Notes: generated by a model from the letters alone, not told the origin. Positions 1 to 7,119 are shown, counted from the stretch's first letter. The stretch: 16,259 nt of DNA from Gammaproteobacteria bacterium (GCA_029861795.1 JAOTYS010000051.1:1-16259), one strand, 5' to 3'. Translations and numbers: made by a program.

Positions 1-321
1 ATAGTAAAGCGGACTGCGTTGCCAATCCGCCGAAATCTCCTGTTTGTGGGGATGGGCAACCACCTGAAGCCCTTCTCCTCGATGCCAAGTCAACGAAACC
101 GCCTCAAACAGGGGATGCAACGTACGGAAGGCAACATGGCAGCGCCACACCGGCACATCAGCGGCGTGCAGTCGAACGCAACAGCCGTCAACAATCGCTT
201 CGACATCCGTCGAGCTCAGGGACTGACTCATCAACCAGTCGGCCACAGAATCCACCAACGGATCGTGCGCCGCCGAAGCGTTATCAGTGGGTATTGGGAC
301 GGTGCGGATTTGTTGTGTCAT
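1..321 (-). CDS. Class III adenylate/guanylate cyclase-type protein, N-terminal part (cut by window edge)
   Basis: The reverse strand is open from an ATG at 321-319 to the window edge (107 codons, no stop), so only the N-terminus is present. The visible protein begins MTQQIRTVPIPTD and carries DWLMSQSL (near residue 29), then a stretch with WRCHVAFRTLHPLFEAV and LTWHRGEG, ending in WQRSPLYY. From memory this block is the N-terminal sensory region found ahead of the catalytic domain in a group of proteobacterial adenylate/guanylate cyclase-domain proteins; the catalytic domain itself lies outside the window, so cyclase activity is inferred. An in-frame TGA three codons upstream makes this ATG the first possible start; no strong ribosome site precedes it. 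The gene diverges from the RidA-family gene across 137 bases. Family recognition is moderate to good. Confidence 0.7.
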   Translation of the reverse strand, partial: MTQQIRTVPIPTDNASAAHDPLVDSVADWLMSQSLSSTDVEAIVDGCCVRLHAADVPVWRCHVAFRTLHPLFEAVSLTWHRGEGLQVVAHPHKQEISADWQRSPLYY

Positions 322-458
322 AGCGTATCATTGTGCTATCGATTCATCCTGTCACACTGGCTTGAACACAAATGCAATGAGGTCAGTCTACGGACGTATC
401 CAATGTCCATCCGACATACCACGCCTGTCCAGCATGCCATTTCAACTGGAGAAACACA
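322..458. other. Divergent intergenic region, cyclase-like gene / RidA-family gene
   Basis: These 137 bases separate two divergently read genes and must hold both promoters. I see no convincing paired -35/-10 elements. A GGAG ribosome site at 448-451, seven bases before the ATG at 459, belongs to the RidA-family gene. Confidence 0.5.
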
Positions 459-863
459 ATGAACCAGATGCTAAATCCTGACGCCGTAGCGCCGCCTTTC
501 GGAAACTACTGTCATGCAGTAGAGATTCCAACTAATAACAGAAGGCTGTATGTCTCTGGACAAGTTGGAGTGATGCCAGACGGCACAATCGCCCAGGGAA
601 TCGAAGCTCAAACAGACCAGGTGTTTAGAAACATTATCTCAATTGTGGAAGCGGCGGGAATGACGGTGTCCGACATCGTTAAGTTCAACTCTTATCTCAC
701 GCGGCAGAAAGACATAGCAGTTTATCGCGAGGTCCGCAACCGCATCATCGGAGATCACCGCGCTGCTTCCACACTTGTCGTTGTTTCCGCATTAGCGTCT
801 CCCGACTGGCTGATCGAAATCGAGGCAGTGGCGGCCAAAGCGGTTCATCAAGATGTCACTTGA
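459..863 (+). CDS. RidA/YjgF-family protein lacking the catalytic arginine
   Basis: A 134-residue protein of normal Rid-family length. Family signatures are VSGQVGVMPDG (32-42), the IVEAAGMTVSDIVKFNSYL segment (62-80) and LIEIEAVAA near the end (118-126). RidA proper is a cytosolic trimer that hydrolyses reactive 2-aminoacrylate and other enamines/imines, using an arginine equivalent to E. coli Arg105. Here the aligned segment reads AASTLVVVSAL (102-112), with Ser104/Thr105 where that arginine should be. It therefore probably belongs to one of the Rid subgroups without general imine deaminase activity, which often sit in catabolic operons with flavin monooxygenases. The ATG is supported by GGAG seven bases upstream. 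It appears to be a single-gene unit, with tam on the other strand downstream. Family certain; function open. Confidence 0.93.
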   Translation: MNQMLNPDAVAPPFGNYCHAVEIPTNNRRLYVSGQVGVMPDGTIAQGIEAQTDQVFRNIISIVEAAGMTVSDIVKFNSYLTRQKDIAVYREVRNRIIGDHRAASTLVVVSALASPDWLIEIEAVAAKAVHQDVT

Positions 864-1202
864 AAGTGTGGACATAGTCGAGGTGGAGACGAATATCGAT
901 TTCCTCCTGTTTCACCCCATCCACCGAATCTGTCTTGTCGGAATCCAGTAATGATAGATCGCAGTGAACTGAAGAGGATCAACCCTAAGTGATATGGTTA
1001 GTGTTGTTGGTTTCACTGCGAGTGTTCTCCGATCAGAGCTGTATCGTATTCAAACTTTAATTTAAATAGGAAGGTTTCCGGTTACGATTCGCAATCGGCA
1101 TGTTGTACTCGCCGTCGAACCGAAGCTATGCTCGTCCCTGAATTCGAAACAGATTTACTTGAGCCCAGCGTGAGGACCCAAGTACGGCGAGCGCTGCCAC
1201 AG
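864..1202. other. Gap between RidA-family gene and tam: no gene recognised
   Basis: These 339 bases between the ends of two convergent genes hold no supportable gene. There is an AT-rich patch at about 1056-1069 and a forward frame with a 36-codon ATG ORF starting near 1127, which runs antisense into tam and has no recognisable content. No U-tract terminator was seen. The length is large for a convergent junction and could contain decayed sequence or a small RNA, but nothing shows it. Confidence 0.5.
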
Positions 1203-1967
1203 CTACTTCGTCGCAAGGATAAACAATCGCTTGAATAGGAAAACGGTCTTATCGTCAACATCGGGAGGATAAGCCTTTAGTATACGCCGACGATACTCTG
1301 TTTCGAACCGCTGACACTGTTCGCCAGTCAACGCACTGAAAAACGGTCGCAACAAAGTTCCTTTTGTCCACGCCGCAACGGGATTCTTGCCCTCAAGGAC
1401 ATGAAGATATTCAGTCTCCCAAATATCCACCCGGCCGAATTGTTGCGATAGCAATTCATAGTAACTTTTCGCATCCCACACTGGATTTCGTCGCAGCAAT
1501 GGCGTTAACGCTTCACGCCAAGCACCAGAGGTCACGGTATCGACCAAGGCAGTATGAGACGCTGCATCATAGTTACGCGGCATCTGTACGGCAAGAACGC
1601 CGCGGGGATTTACAGATTGACTAAGTCTCACAAAGAGTCGTCGATGATCATCAATCCAGTGAAGCGCCGCATTTGAGAACACCAGATCAAATTTGGAATC
1701 TGACCGCCAATGATTTATGTCGCGGTGTACCCATTGGACCGTGGTGTTGCGAGCTTCTGCCACGGCAAGCATCTCTTCGGAGTTATCAACACCTATTATC
1801 GCGGCATGAGGCCAGCGTTCGGCTAGTAGATTGGTCACTTCCCCACTACCGCATCCTAAGTCGATGATGGCGTTTGGCGAATCGATTTGAATTCGGGCAA
1901 TGAGGTCCGTGGCCACCTTTAGCCGCTCGGCAGCGAAGCGATGGTACTGTGCGGGGTCCCAGATCAA
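1203..1967 (-). CDS. tam: Trans-aconitate 2-methyltransferase
   Basis: A 254-residue class I SAM-dependent methyltransferase matching E. coli Tam in length and along its whole sequence: WDPAQYHRFAAER at the start, SAM-binding IIDLGCGSGE (34-43) with the acidic Asp61 after the second strand, SNAALHWI, GVLAVQMPRN, VDIWETEYLH, and a C-terminal FKRLFILATK. Tam methylates trans-aconitate, a spontaneous isomer of cis-aconitate that inhibits aconitase, so it is a cytosolic metabolite-repair enzyme. The start is a TTG: an in-frame TGA lies ten codons upstream with no ATG or GTG between, and the family normally begins M-x-W-D-P, as here. No clear ribosome site precedes it, suggesting weak translation. 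It stands alone, divergent from the SDR gene. Confidence 0.9.
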   Translation of the reverse strand: MIWDPAQYHRFAAERLKVATDLIARIQIDSPNAIIDLGCGSGEVTNLLAERWPHAAIIGVDNSEEMLAVAEARNTTVQWVHRDINHWRSDSKFDLVFSNAALHWIDDHRRLFVRLSQSVNPRGVLAVQMPRNYDAASHTALVDTVTSGAWREALTPLLRRNPVWDAKSYYELLSQQFGRVDIWETEYLHVLEGKNPVAAWTKGTLLRPFFSALTGEQCQRFETEYRRRILKAYPPDVDDKTVFLFKRLFILATK

Positions 1968-2208
1968 TGCGTAGTGGAGATCATGGCAATCAGGTCATTT
2001 CAACAAACATCCCTTCATACGTAAAACAGCTTCAGTCCAACTCCGCCTGATCGCCAATCGAGTGCGACCAGACATGACTCTCTGAATAGGATCCCACATA
2101 GCATCAATTAATACTACGCATAATAAACTCTGGGCCTTGGATTGCATGGGTTACAGACCCATGCCATAGTCGTTGACTTGATTCATGGAAATCCTCTAGC
2201 AGATCTCT
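1968..2208. promoter_or_regulatory. Divergent tam / SDR intergenic control region
   Basis: These 241 bases lie between two divergently read genes. They contain a perfect palindromic element (2144-2164), and a possible forward promoter with TTGACT at 2173-2178 and a poor -10 TAGCAG at 2197-2202 (18-base spacing). If that promoter is real, transcription would begin at about the GTG start codon, which would fit the absence of a ribosome site there. The promoter assignment is weak. Confidence 0.3.
2144..2164. repeat. Perfect 8-5-8 inverted repeat upstream of the SDR-monooxygenase unit
   Basis: GCATGGGT, a five-base spacer TACAG, then ACCCATGC: two perfectly complementary 8-base arms. The centre is 55 bases before the GTG at 2209 and just upstream of a possible -35 box (2173). 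The symmetry and roughly two-turn length fit an operator for a dimeric regulator; as RNA it would fold a short hairpin without a U-tract, so it is not a terminator for either gene. No regulator gene is adjacent. Confidence 0.5.
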
Positions 2209-2943
2209 GTGCCTGCCTACGATAACAAAGTTATTGCCATTACTGGCGCTGCAGGCGGAATTGGCAGCGAGTGCGCACGATTACTGCATGCGCTGGGCGC
2301 CGAGCTGTTGCTCGTAGATGCTGCGAAAGAACCGCTGCAAAAATTGGCTGACGAACTTAGCGGGGCAAAATGTATCGTGTCCGTAGAGTCTTCTCTTGAG
2401 TCTCGAAAAGAATGCATCAACACGTTAGATGCGGTCACCAAGCCAATTTACGCTCTGGTGCATTGCGCAGGAATTTTCAAGCCCGACGGAAATCTAGGCA
2501 CCAAGCATCGACGCACCTATGACGAGGTGATCTCGGCCAACCTCACTAACGCCTACGATATGGCGTATGCGTGTAGCCAGCGACTCGACCCGGATGAGGT
2601 CTGTCGCATGGTGTTCTTAAGCTCAGTGGCATACCGCCAGGGCTCCTTCGATCATGTTGCGTATTCCGCAGCAAAAGGAGGAATTGCAGGACTCATCCGT
2701 GCATTATCCCGTCGGCTTGCGCCGCAAGTGTTGGTCAACGCCATAGCACCGGGTGTGATTGACACCCCAATGCCACGACAGATCATTGAGCAGCGTGGTG
2801 ATCAAATTATTGGACAAGTGCCTTTAAGGCGCCTGGGGGAACCCCGTGAAGTTGCAACAGTGGTGGAGTTTTTGTGCGGCCCAGGCTCAACGTTCATCAC
2901 TGGGCAAGTGATAAATGTTGACGGTGGTGCAGCAAACTCGTAG
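2209..2943 (+). CDS. Short-chain dehydrogenase/reductase (FabG-like, classical SDR)
   Basis: A 244-residue classical SDR. The Rossmann motif TGAAGGIG is at 12-19, and an aspartate (Asp37) ends the second strand (LLLVD), which in this family usually means NAD(H) preference. CAG replaces the common NNAG motif (86-88). Catalytic residues are Asn111, Ser139, Tyr152 and Lys156 (YSAAK), followed by LVNAIAPGVIDTPM and the C-terminal FITGQVINVDGG. It would oxidise or reduce a hydroxyl/carbonyl group in the cytosol; the substrate is unknown. An in-frame TAG three codons upstream forces the GTG start at 2209, and no ribosome site is visible, so translation may be leaderless. Only 31 bases separate it from the flavin monooxygenase gene, so the two are probably co-transcribed and act on the same compound. 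Confidence 0.88.
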   Translation: MPAYDNKVIAITGAAGGIGSECARLLHALGAELLLVDAAKEPLQKLADELSGAKCIVSVESSLESRKECINTLDAVTKPIYALVHCAGIFKPDGNLGTKHRRTYDEVISANLTNAYDMAYACSQRLDPDEVCRMVFLSSVAYRQGSFDHVAYSAAKGGIAGLIRALSRRLAPQVLVNAIAPGVIDTPMPRQIIEQRGDQIIGQVPLRRLGEPREVATVVEFLCGPGSTFITGQVINVDGGAANS

Positions 2944-2974
2944 ATATCCAGATCGTGAATCCTAGGACAACATT

Positions 2975-4084
2975 ATGAAATTCGATCTCTTCAGCCTAAT
3001 GCAAAAACGTGACGAAACTTGGACTGCTGGTGATGTGTTCGATGACATGGTTGATACGGTGCGACTAGGTGAACAGATCGGTATGGAGACTGCGTGGTTC
3101 GCAGAGCATCACTTCAACAATTACAGTCTATGTCCCTCACCGCTTATGGCCGCGGCCTACTGTGCGGGCCAGACCAGTCGGATCCGACTGGGCACCGCTG
3201 TAGTGGTACTACCGCTTTACCAACCCCTGCGTCTGTTGCAGGAAATTGGGATGGTCGATGTAATGAGTAACGGTCGACTGGTAGTGGGTATTGGTAGCGG
3301 GTATCAGGACTATGAGTTCCAGCGTTTCGGGGTCAAGCTTGCAGAAAACGTGGATCACACGCTGGAAATACTGGACATACTTGAACTTGGACTGACTCAA
3401 GATGAGTTCGCGTACACGGGAAGATACTATAAATATCCGGCGACGCAGATCGCTATAAAACCCATACAACAACCAATGCCGGAAATCTGGGTAGCCGGTC
3501 TGATGAGTCATCCCAAAGTGCAAAAGCGAGTGGCTCAAAGCGGCTACGTCCCAATGTTGACACCGAGCTGGAATCCAATGTCGTCGTTGATCGCGGTGCG
3601 CGACAGCTACCGTGACATCAATCGATCAATCGGGCGCGATAGCGCATCCTTGCCGTTGGGCCTGATGCGTTTCATTCATGTGACTAACAGTCGAGAAGAG
3701 GCTATCGATGCTGCTGAGCGGGCCCGCTACTCTTCCCGTGCATCTCTATCCTTGCGGCTAGATTATGCCAAGTTCAATGGAATCTACGTAGAGGACAGCC
3801 CTGCAAAGAATGAACCGCCGATAGAAGAAATGGTTGAGAACTATATCATCGGTGACGTAGAGCACTGCATAGAAAAAATAGTCAAAGATCATGATGTGAT
3901 GTTACATTCCCACATGTTGTGCAACGTACAACTGGGTGGTGTCCCACATCGCCGGGTAATGCGAACGATGGAAGCCTTGGGTAACGACATCATTCCCGGT
4001 GTGCAAAAGGAGTTGGCTAAGCGCGGTGTCACCGATCCCGTCATCGATCAGCAGCCCCTGGTTTCAAGATCCTCCGCCGCCTAG
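2975..4084 (+). CDS. Luciferase-like (LLM class) flavin-dependent monooxygenase
   Basis: A 369-residue protein with the bacterial-luciferase-like TIM-barrel pattern. An early AEHHF (43-47) holds the conserved active-site histidine region, followed by SRIRLGTAVVVLPLYQPLR (68-86), LSNGRL-like VMSNGRLVVGIGSGY (96-110, flavin phosphate binding region), and PEIWVAGLMS. Members use reduced FMN, or in some groups F420, to oxygenate or oxidise small organic molecules; substrate cannot be read from sequence. The ATG is supported by AGGA at 2964-2967, seven bases upstream. It follows the SDR gene and probably forms a two-gene catabolic or tailoring unit. No flavin reductase gene is nearby, so reduced flavin would have to come from elsewhere. 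Family secure, function unknown. Confidence 0.88.
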   Translation: MKFDLFSLMQKRDETWTAGDVFDDMVDTVRLGEQIGMETAWFAEHHFNNYSLCPSPLMAAAYCAGQTSRIRLGTAVVVLPLYQPLRLLQEIGMVDVMSNGRLVVGIGSGYQDYEFQRFGVKLAENVDHTLEILDILELGLTQDEFAYTGRYYKYPATQIAIKPIQQPMPEIWVAGLMSHPKVQKRVAQSGYVPMLTPSWNPMSSLIAVRDSYRDINRSIGRDSASLPLGLMRFIHVTNSREEAIDAAERARYSSRASLSLRLDYAKFNGIYVEDSPAKNEPPIEEMVENYIIGDVEHCIEKIVKDHDVMLHSHMLCNVQLGGVPHRRVMRTMEALGNDIIPGVQKELAKRGVTDPVIDQQPLVSRSSAA

Positions 4085-4116
4085 TCGCCCGGCCGGCCAT
4101 CCATTCAAAGCAAAGC

Positions 4117-4135
4117 AGACGCCAACGGGGCGTTT
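4117..4135. terminator. Possible weak terminator between convergent LLM and SGNH genes
   Basis: ACGCC (4119-4123) pairs with GGCGT (4129-4133) around an AACGG loop. One G-U and one A-U pair can extend the stem to 4117/4135, and only TTT follows on the forward strand. It lies in the 56-base junction between convergent stops, where a terminator is expected, but the short stem and short T-run make it weak. Confidence 0.35.
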
Positions 4136-4140
4136 ACAGG

Positions 4141-5163
4141 TTAATCGTTGAGCACGGTCTCGGCCGCATCCGCCTGCTCTATCCATTGTGCAGCGAACGC
4201 GTCCATGATCGCCTCAGCCGCCAATTTGTTGGCGAATGCGCTGGGATGCGCGTCGAACTGGTTAACGTGAAGTCGTGCCACATCTTCAGCGTATGGCCTA
4301 TAAACATCCCGCAAATCTAGACACTGAATCGTTTCCTGCTCACATACCTGCAAAACATATTCATGCATGAAATCAAAAGAGTAATCATCTGCAAGTTCCG
4401 GCATCAAAAAAGGAAATAGCACGATTGCTACCGGAACATTAGCGCTCTTCGCATGTCGGATGAATTCCCTAACGTCATTCAGCGCAAGTTTCGTGGATTG
4501 ACTATCAGAATCACCGAATCTCCGCACCATATAGTCTGCGTATGTTTCCACTTTACCCGCCGCTGCCTGAAATCGATGCCACATCGTATTAAGCACAAAG
4601 TAGATGACCGAGTGCCGACGATAGCGGTCGTGATATTCTCTCCACGGGAGAACATTTTTCGGATCTGGTCTATGTGAGTAATCATATCCTTCGAAATCAT
4701 TAACAAACCATTGAAGCAAAACGAAATCAATTGTGGTTTCAGCCGTCAATTTCTTGAGCATTCGGATCTCGTCAATTGGTTGTGCCCCCATCCGTCCCAG
4801 ATTGAGTACCTCAAACATTGACTCGTTCTTGTTCAGGCGCTCTTCAATTAAGTCGGTGAAGCGATCATCCTCTGCAATGCCTTGGCCAAACGTCAAGGAG
4901 TCACCGATTACAACAATCCTGAACACCCCGTCCGGTTTGTTAACCTCGAATTCACCTTCCCGTGTACGCCACGAATTCAACTTGACTAGATCTCTGCCGA
5001 ATTCCTGAAGCAACCAATTTTTACTGAAATAACTTCCAGCATCGCCGGTCGTCGTGATGTCACGATAATAGTACCGGGCAGCGTGCTCAGCCAGCGGCAG
5101 TATCAACACGATCGCCGGAAGCAACAACAGAACAAGGATAACGCTGTAGAAAAATTTCTTCAT
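4141..5163 (-). CDS. Membrane-anchored SGNH/GDSL-type hydrolase
   Basis: A 340-residue protein starting MKKFFYSVIL with one hydrophobic segment (about 5-24), acting as a signal anchor or uncleaved signal; the enzyme would face the periplasm. All four SGNH blocks can be seen: GDSLTFG with nucleophile Ser89, NLGRMG with Gly123, FVND with Asn155, and DAHPS with Asp304/His306. Such enzymes are esterases or acyl transferases acting on lipids, cell-wall sugars or exopolysaccharides; substrate unknown. I chose the ATG at 5163 over an in-frame start at 5187 because it has AGGGG seven bases upstream and gives a clean KK-hydrophobic N-terminus. It diverges from the DM13 gene; no operon partner is visible. 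Confidence 0.82.
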   Translation of the reverse strand: MKKFFYSVILVLLLLPAIVLILPLAEHAARYYYRDITTTGDAGSYFSKNWLLQEFGRDLVKLNSWRTREGEFEVNKPDGVFRIVVIGDSLTFGQGIAEDDRFTDLIEERLNKNESMFEVLNLGRMGAQPIDEIRMLKKLTAETTIDFVLLQWFVNDFEGYDYSHRPDPKNVLPWREYHDRYRRHSVIYFVLNTMWHRFQAAAGKVETYADYMVRRFGDSDSQSTKLALNDVREFIRHAKSANVPVAIVLFPFLMPELADDYSFDFMHEYVLQVCEQETIQCLDLRDVYRPYAEDVARLHVNQFDAHPSAFANKLAAEAIMDAFAAQWIEQADAAETVLND

Positions 5164-5170
5164 TATCGAT

Positions 5171-5175
5171 CCCCT
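5171..5175 (-). promoter_or_regulatory. Ribosome binding site deciding the SGNH hydrolase start
   Basis: Reverse-strand AGGGG seven bases before the ATG at 5163-5161. It supports this start rather than the in-frame one 24 bases upstream, and leaves the hydrophobic anchor right at the N-terminus. Confidence 0.6.
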
Positions 5176-5187
5176 AAGACACTTCAC

Positions 5188-5324
5188 GGTCTGTTGCGGG
5201 GTTTGTATCCATCTGCGACTCCCAGTTTGGTGTAGATTACACTTTTGGTTTGCAGTCGGACTGAATAGGGAACAAAGTTTGTAAGGCCGACTCTAACATT
5301 TCACCTACTGATAGGAAAAATGAT
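5188..5324. other. Divergent SGNH / DM13 intergenic region
   Basis: A short control region for two divergent genes of envelope proteins. It holds a small imperfect-length inverted repeat, GTGTA-GAT-TACAC, at 5230-5242, and the AGGA ribosome site of the DM13 gene at 5313-5316. No confident promoter boxes were found. Confidence 0.4.
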
Positions 5325-5729
5325 ATGGCAAAGACATCAAACAAGCACAACCGACTCGTCGTGACCGGCGCCGCAATAGTGCTACTGTGGAGCACGACGG
5401 CAGCATCTGAGGATCAAGTTGTTGCCAGCGGCAAGTTCGAGGGATTGAGTGGTCATGCCACGTCCGGCACAGTGACCATCAAGCAAACTTCAGAAGCCAC
5501 TATCGCGGTGCTGGAATCAGACTTCAGTTTCGATGGTGCACCAGACCCAAAAGTCGGATTTGGTCATAACGGCTACGACAAGTCGACTACGATCTCGGCA
5601 CTCAAGTCGAACAAAGGTACACAAACTTATGAGATTCCCGCCTCGATTGATGTGTCCAAATACACCGAGTTCTACTTATGGTGCGAGCGTCATAGTGTAC
5701 CATTGGGTGTGGCACCTCTGGAAAAGTAG
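5325..5729 (+). CDS. Secreted DM13-domain protein
   Basis: A 134-residue protein with a Sec-type signal peptide: basic N-terminus (K3, K7, R10), hydrophobic stretch LVVTGAAIVLLW (11-22), cleavage probably near Ala27/Ser28. The rest is one DM13 domain: SGTVTIKQ (47-54), VLESDFSFDGAPDPKVGFG (62-80), LKSNKGTQTYEIP, and the terminal YLWCERHSVPLGVAPL with the conserved Cys120. DM13 domains have been predicted to take part in extracytoplasmic redox reactions through that cysteine, but biochemical evidence is thin. The ATG follows AGGA by eight bases. It is a single gene, divergent from the SGNH hydrolase; both products are exported, which is the only contextual hint. Confidence 0.87.
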   Translation: MAKTSNKHNRLVVTGAAIVLLWSTTAASEDQVVASGKFEGLSGHATSGTVTIKQTSEATIAVLESDFSFDGAPDPKVGFGHNGYDKSTTISALKSNKGTQTYEIPASIDVSKYTEFYLWCERHSVPLGVAPLEK

Positions 5730-6188
5730 TGTTGTAGCCTTCGATTTAGCACCCGCACTGATTGACTAGTTGTCAGATTCGAAAAGCCGAGCGCGCTCGT
5801 CTGTGCTGATCGCCACATCGCCGATAACTACATCTTGCGCAGCTCTTTCTGCGGCCCGCGCACTTGACTCTAGAACTAAGCCCAGACTCAATACTAACAA
5901 ACCGACCGTGTTGCTCTGTGCTGTCATCGATCCAGCCTCTGGCCGTTGGCGTGTAGCGTGTTCAACAATCGATTAGACCAACGAAGCCGCTAAAAGATTT
6001 ACCGCAGAAGAAACATCCGGATTGACACCGAAAACAAAGACAATAGTTCGGTCACAACGGGGGGCTGCGTTGTCGAGTGATACTCTTAGCTGATGGGGTG
6101 CTATAAGATCTACATAAACACATTTGAGGATTTCATAAGAACCTCAGCGCACGCCGTACTCCCGTCCTCAATCGGCCTTTCCTTGTAA
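5730..6188. other. 459-base stretch with only one small reverse-strand ORF
   Basis: Between the DM13 stop and the EamA stop I can support only the short secreted-peptide ORF at 5766-5927. The rest (5928-6188) shows no coding frame with family content. TGAGG near 6123-6127 can pair with CCTCA near 6143-6147 across a long loop, without a following T-run, so I do not call a terminator. Confidence 0.45.
5766..5927 (-). CDS. Small predicted secreted protein, 53 residues
   Basis: ATG at 5927-5925, stop TAG at 5768-5766. The protein starts MTAQSNT, then VGLLVLSLGLVL (8-19) as a hydrophobic core, then ESSARAAE with a good signal-peptidase I site (A-R-A, cleavage after residue 25). The remaining mature part is about 28 residues, rich in acidic side chains, ending RARLFESDN. 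A reverse-strand AGAGG (5936-5940) lies eight bases before the ATG. The N-region has no lysine or arginine, which is atypical for a Sec signal. The combination of ribosome site, hydrophobic core and AXA site makes a real gene plausible, but I recognise no family and codon evidence is slight. It lies downstream of the EamA gene on the same strand, 261 bases away, so probably has its own promoter. Confidence 0.42.
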   Translation of the reverse strand: MTAQSNTVGLLVLSLGLVLESSARAAERAAQDVVIGDVAISTDERARLFESDN

Positions 6189-7034
6189 TCATCCGAGAAA
6201 ATGCATCACTGCGACACCGCAGGCTACCAGCACTGCTGCAACTATCCGACGAATGCTGAAACGCTCCCCCAGCATCAGCATACCGATTAGTGCAGCAAAG
6301 ATCACGCTAGTTTCTCGTAGCGCAGACACAATCGCTAAAGCGCCGAAGCTCATCACATAAATTACTAACCCATAGGCGCTAGTGGCGGCGATACCACCAA
6401 CGATATAGATCCGCCATTCAGTCTGCAAAAAAGACCAGGTAGCCATTCGTCGGCGCCATAGTGCAAATAATGTAAGTATCAATCCATCCAGAAGAAACAA
6501 CCAACAGATATATCCTAACGGGCTTGCCGATGCCCTCACTCCCATTCCATCCATTACCGTGTATGCCGCGATAAAACCACTAGTCCCCATTGAATAAACC
6601 AACGGACGAGAATCATTTTTCCACGGCCGGCCGTTCTCAAAGGCCAAGCTAATGATCCCCACGCAAGCCAACAGCACCCCGACCGTTGCAGGCCGCGATA
6701 GCCATTCGTCCGCCAGTAACGCGGCCCCGCCCGCCACCAACAATGGCGCCATGCCACGCGCCAGCGGATAGACATGGCTTAGATCGCCGAAGCGGTACGA
6801 CTGCAGCAGGAAAAAGTGATACCCCGCATGCAACACTACCGAAACACCCAGAAAAACCCAGCTCAGTTGATGCGGAGGACGCACCCAAGGGATCAGCACC
6901 ACCGCCATGAGCAGACCGACAAACGACACCGACGCCAAAGCCAGAAGTCGGTCTCCACCTCTTTTTACTAAGGCATTCCAGATTGCGTGCAGCAATGCAG
7001 CGCACAGGACAACAGCGACCGTGCCGAAACTCAC
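6189..7034 (-). CDS. EamA/DMT-family permease
   Basis: A 281-residue, strongly hydrophobic protein with two EamA repeats, consistent with ten membrane spans. Repeat 1 includes LLHAIWNALVKRGGDR (14-29) and YPLARGMAPLLVAGGA (89-104); repeat 2 includes SALRETSVIFAALIGMLMLGER (residues 237-258, motif spread) and ends in IVAAVLVACGVAVM. Members of this drug/metabolite transporter superfamily export or import amino acids, nucleosides or other small metabolites across the inner membrane; the substrate is not predictable. The start is a GTG, with an in-frame TAA two codons upstream, so no longer form is possible; the ribosome site is poor. It follows the isoaspartate methyltransferase gene by 85 bases on the same strand. 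Confidence 0.88.
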   Translation of the reverse strand: MSFGTVAVVLCAALLHAIWNALVKRGGDRLLALASVSFVGLLMAVVLIPWVRPPHQLSWVFLGVSVVLHAGYHFFLLQSYRFGDLSHVYPLARGMAPLLVAGGAALLADEWLSRPATVGVLLACVGIISLAFENGRPWKNDSRPLVYSMGTSGFIAAYTVMDGMGVRASASPLGYICWLFLLDGLILTLFALWRRRMATWSFLQTEWRIYIVGGIAATSAYGLVIYVMSFGALAIVSALRETSVIFAALIGMLMLGERFSIRRIVAAVLVACGVAVMHFLG

Positions 7035-7071
7035 TGCTTACAGCCGCCGTCGACGGACATCAGGCCTTTTA

Positions 7072-7098
7072 CTACCGGCTCACTACGGACACCGGTAG
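7072..7098. repeat. Inverted repeat between pcm-like and EamA genes
   Basis: CTACCGG (7072-7078) and CCGGTAG (7092-7098) are perfect inverted arms around a 13-base loop, and a separate 10-base palindrome CCGTCGACGG lies at 7047-7056. Read in the direction of the genes, the hairpin is not followed by a T-run, so it is not a clear terminator; it could affect read-through or mRNA processing. Confidence 0.35.
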
Positions 7099-7119
7099 CC
7101 AAGAATCAGAGCAGGTCCA

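Noticed and set aside
19..462. Forward ORF of 147 codons at the left edge
   Set aside because: It is antisense to the cyclase-like N-terminus, whose reverse-strand protein matches a known family pattern; the forward translation has no family features and runs into the RidA-family start.
853..875. Hairpin at the end of the RidA-family gene
   Set aside because: The stem is interrupted by a three-base bulge and no T-run follows, so it is not a convincing terminator.
1127..1237. Forward ORF of 36 codons (MLVPEFETD start) in the gap before tam
   Set aside because: No ribosome site, no family recognised, and it ends antisense inside tam.
5164..5187. Upstream in-frame start of the SGNH hydrolase
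   Set aside because: It adds eight residues before a clean MKK-hydrophobic N-terminus and would place the AGGGG ribosome site inside the coding region.
5770..5976. Forward TTG ORF of 68 codons
   Set aside because: No ribosome site and no family content; it is antisense to the better-supported secreted peptide ORF.
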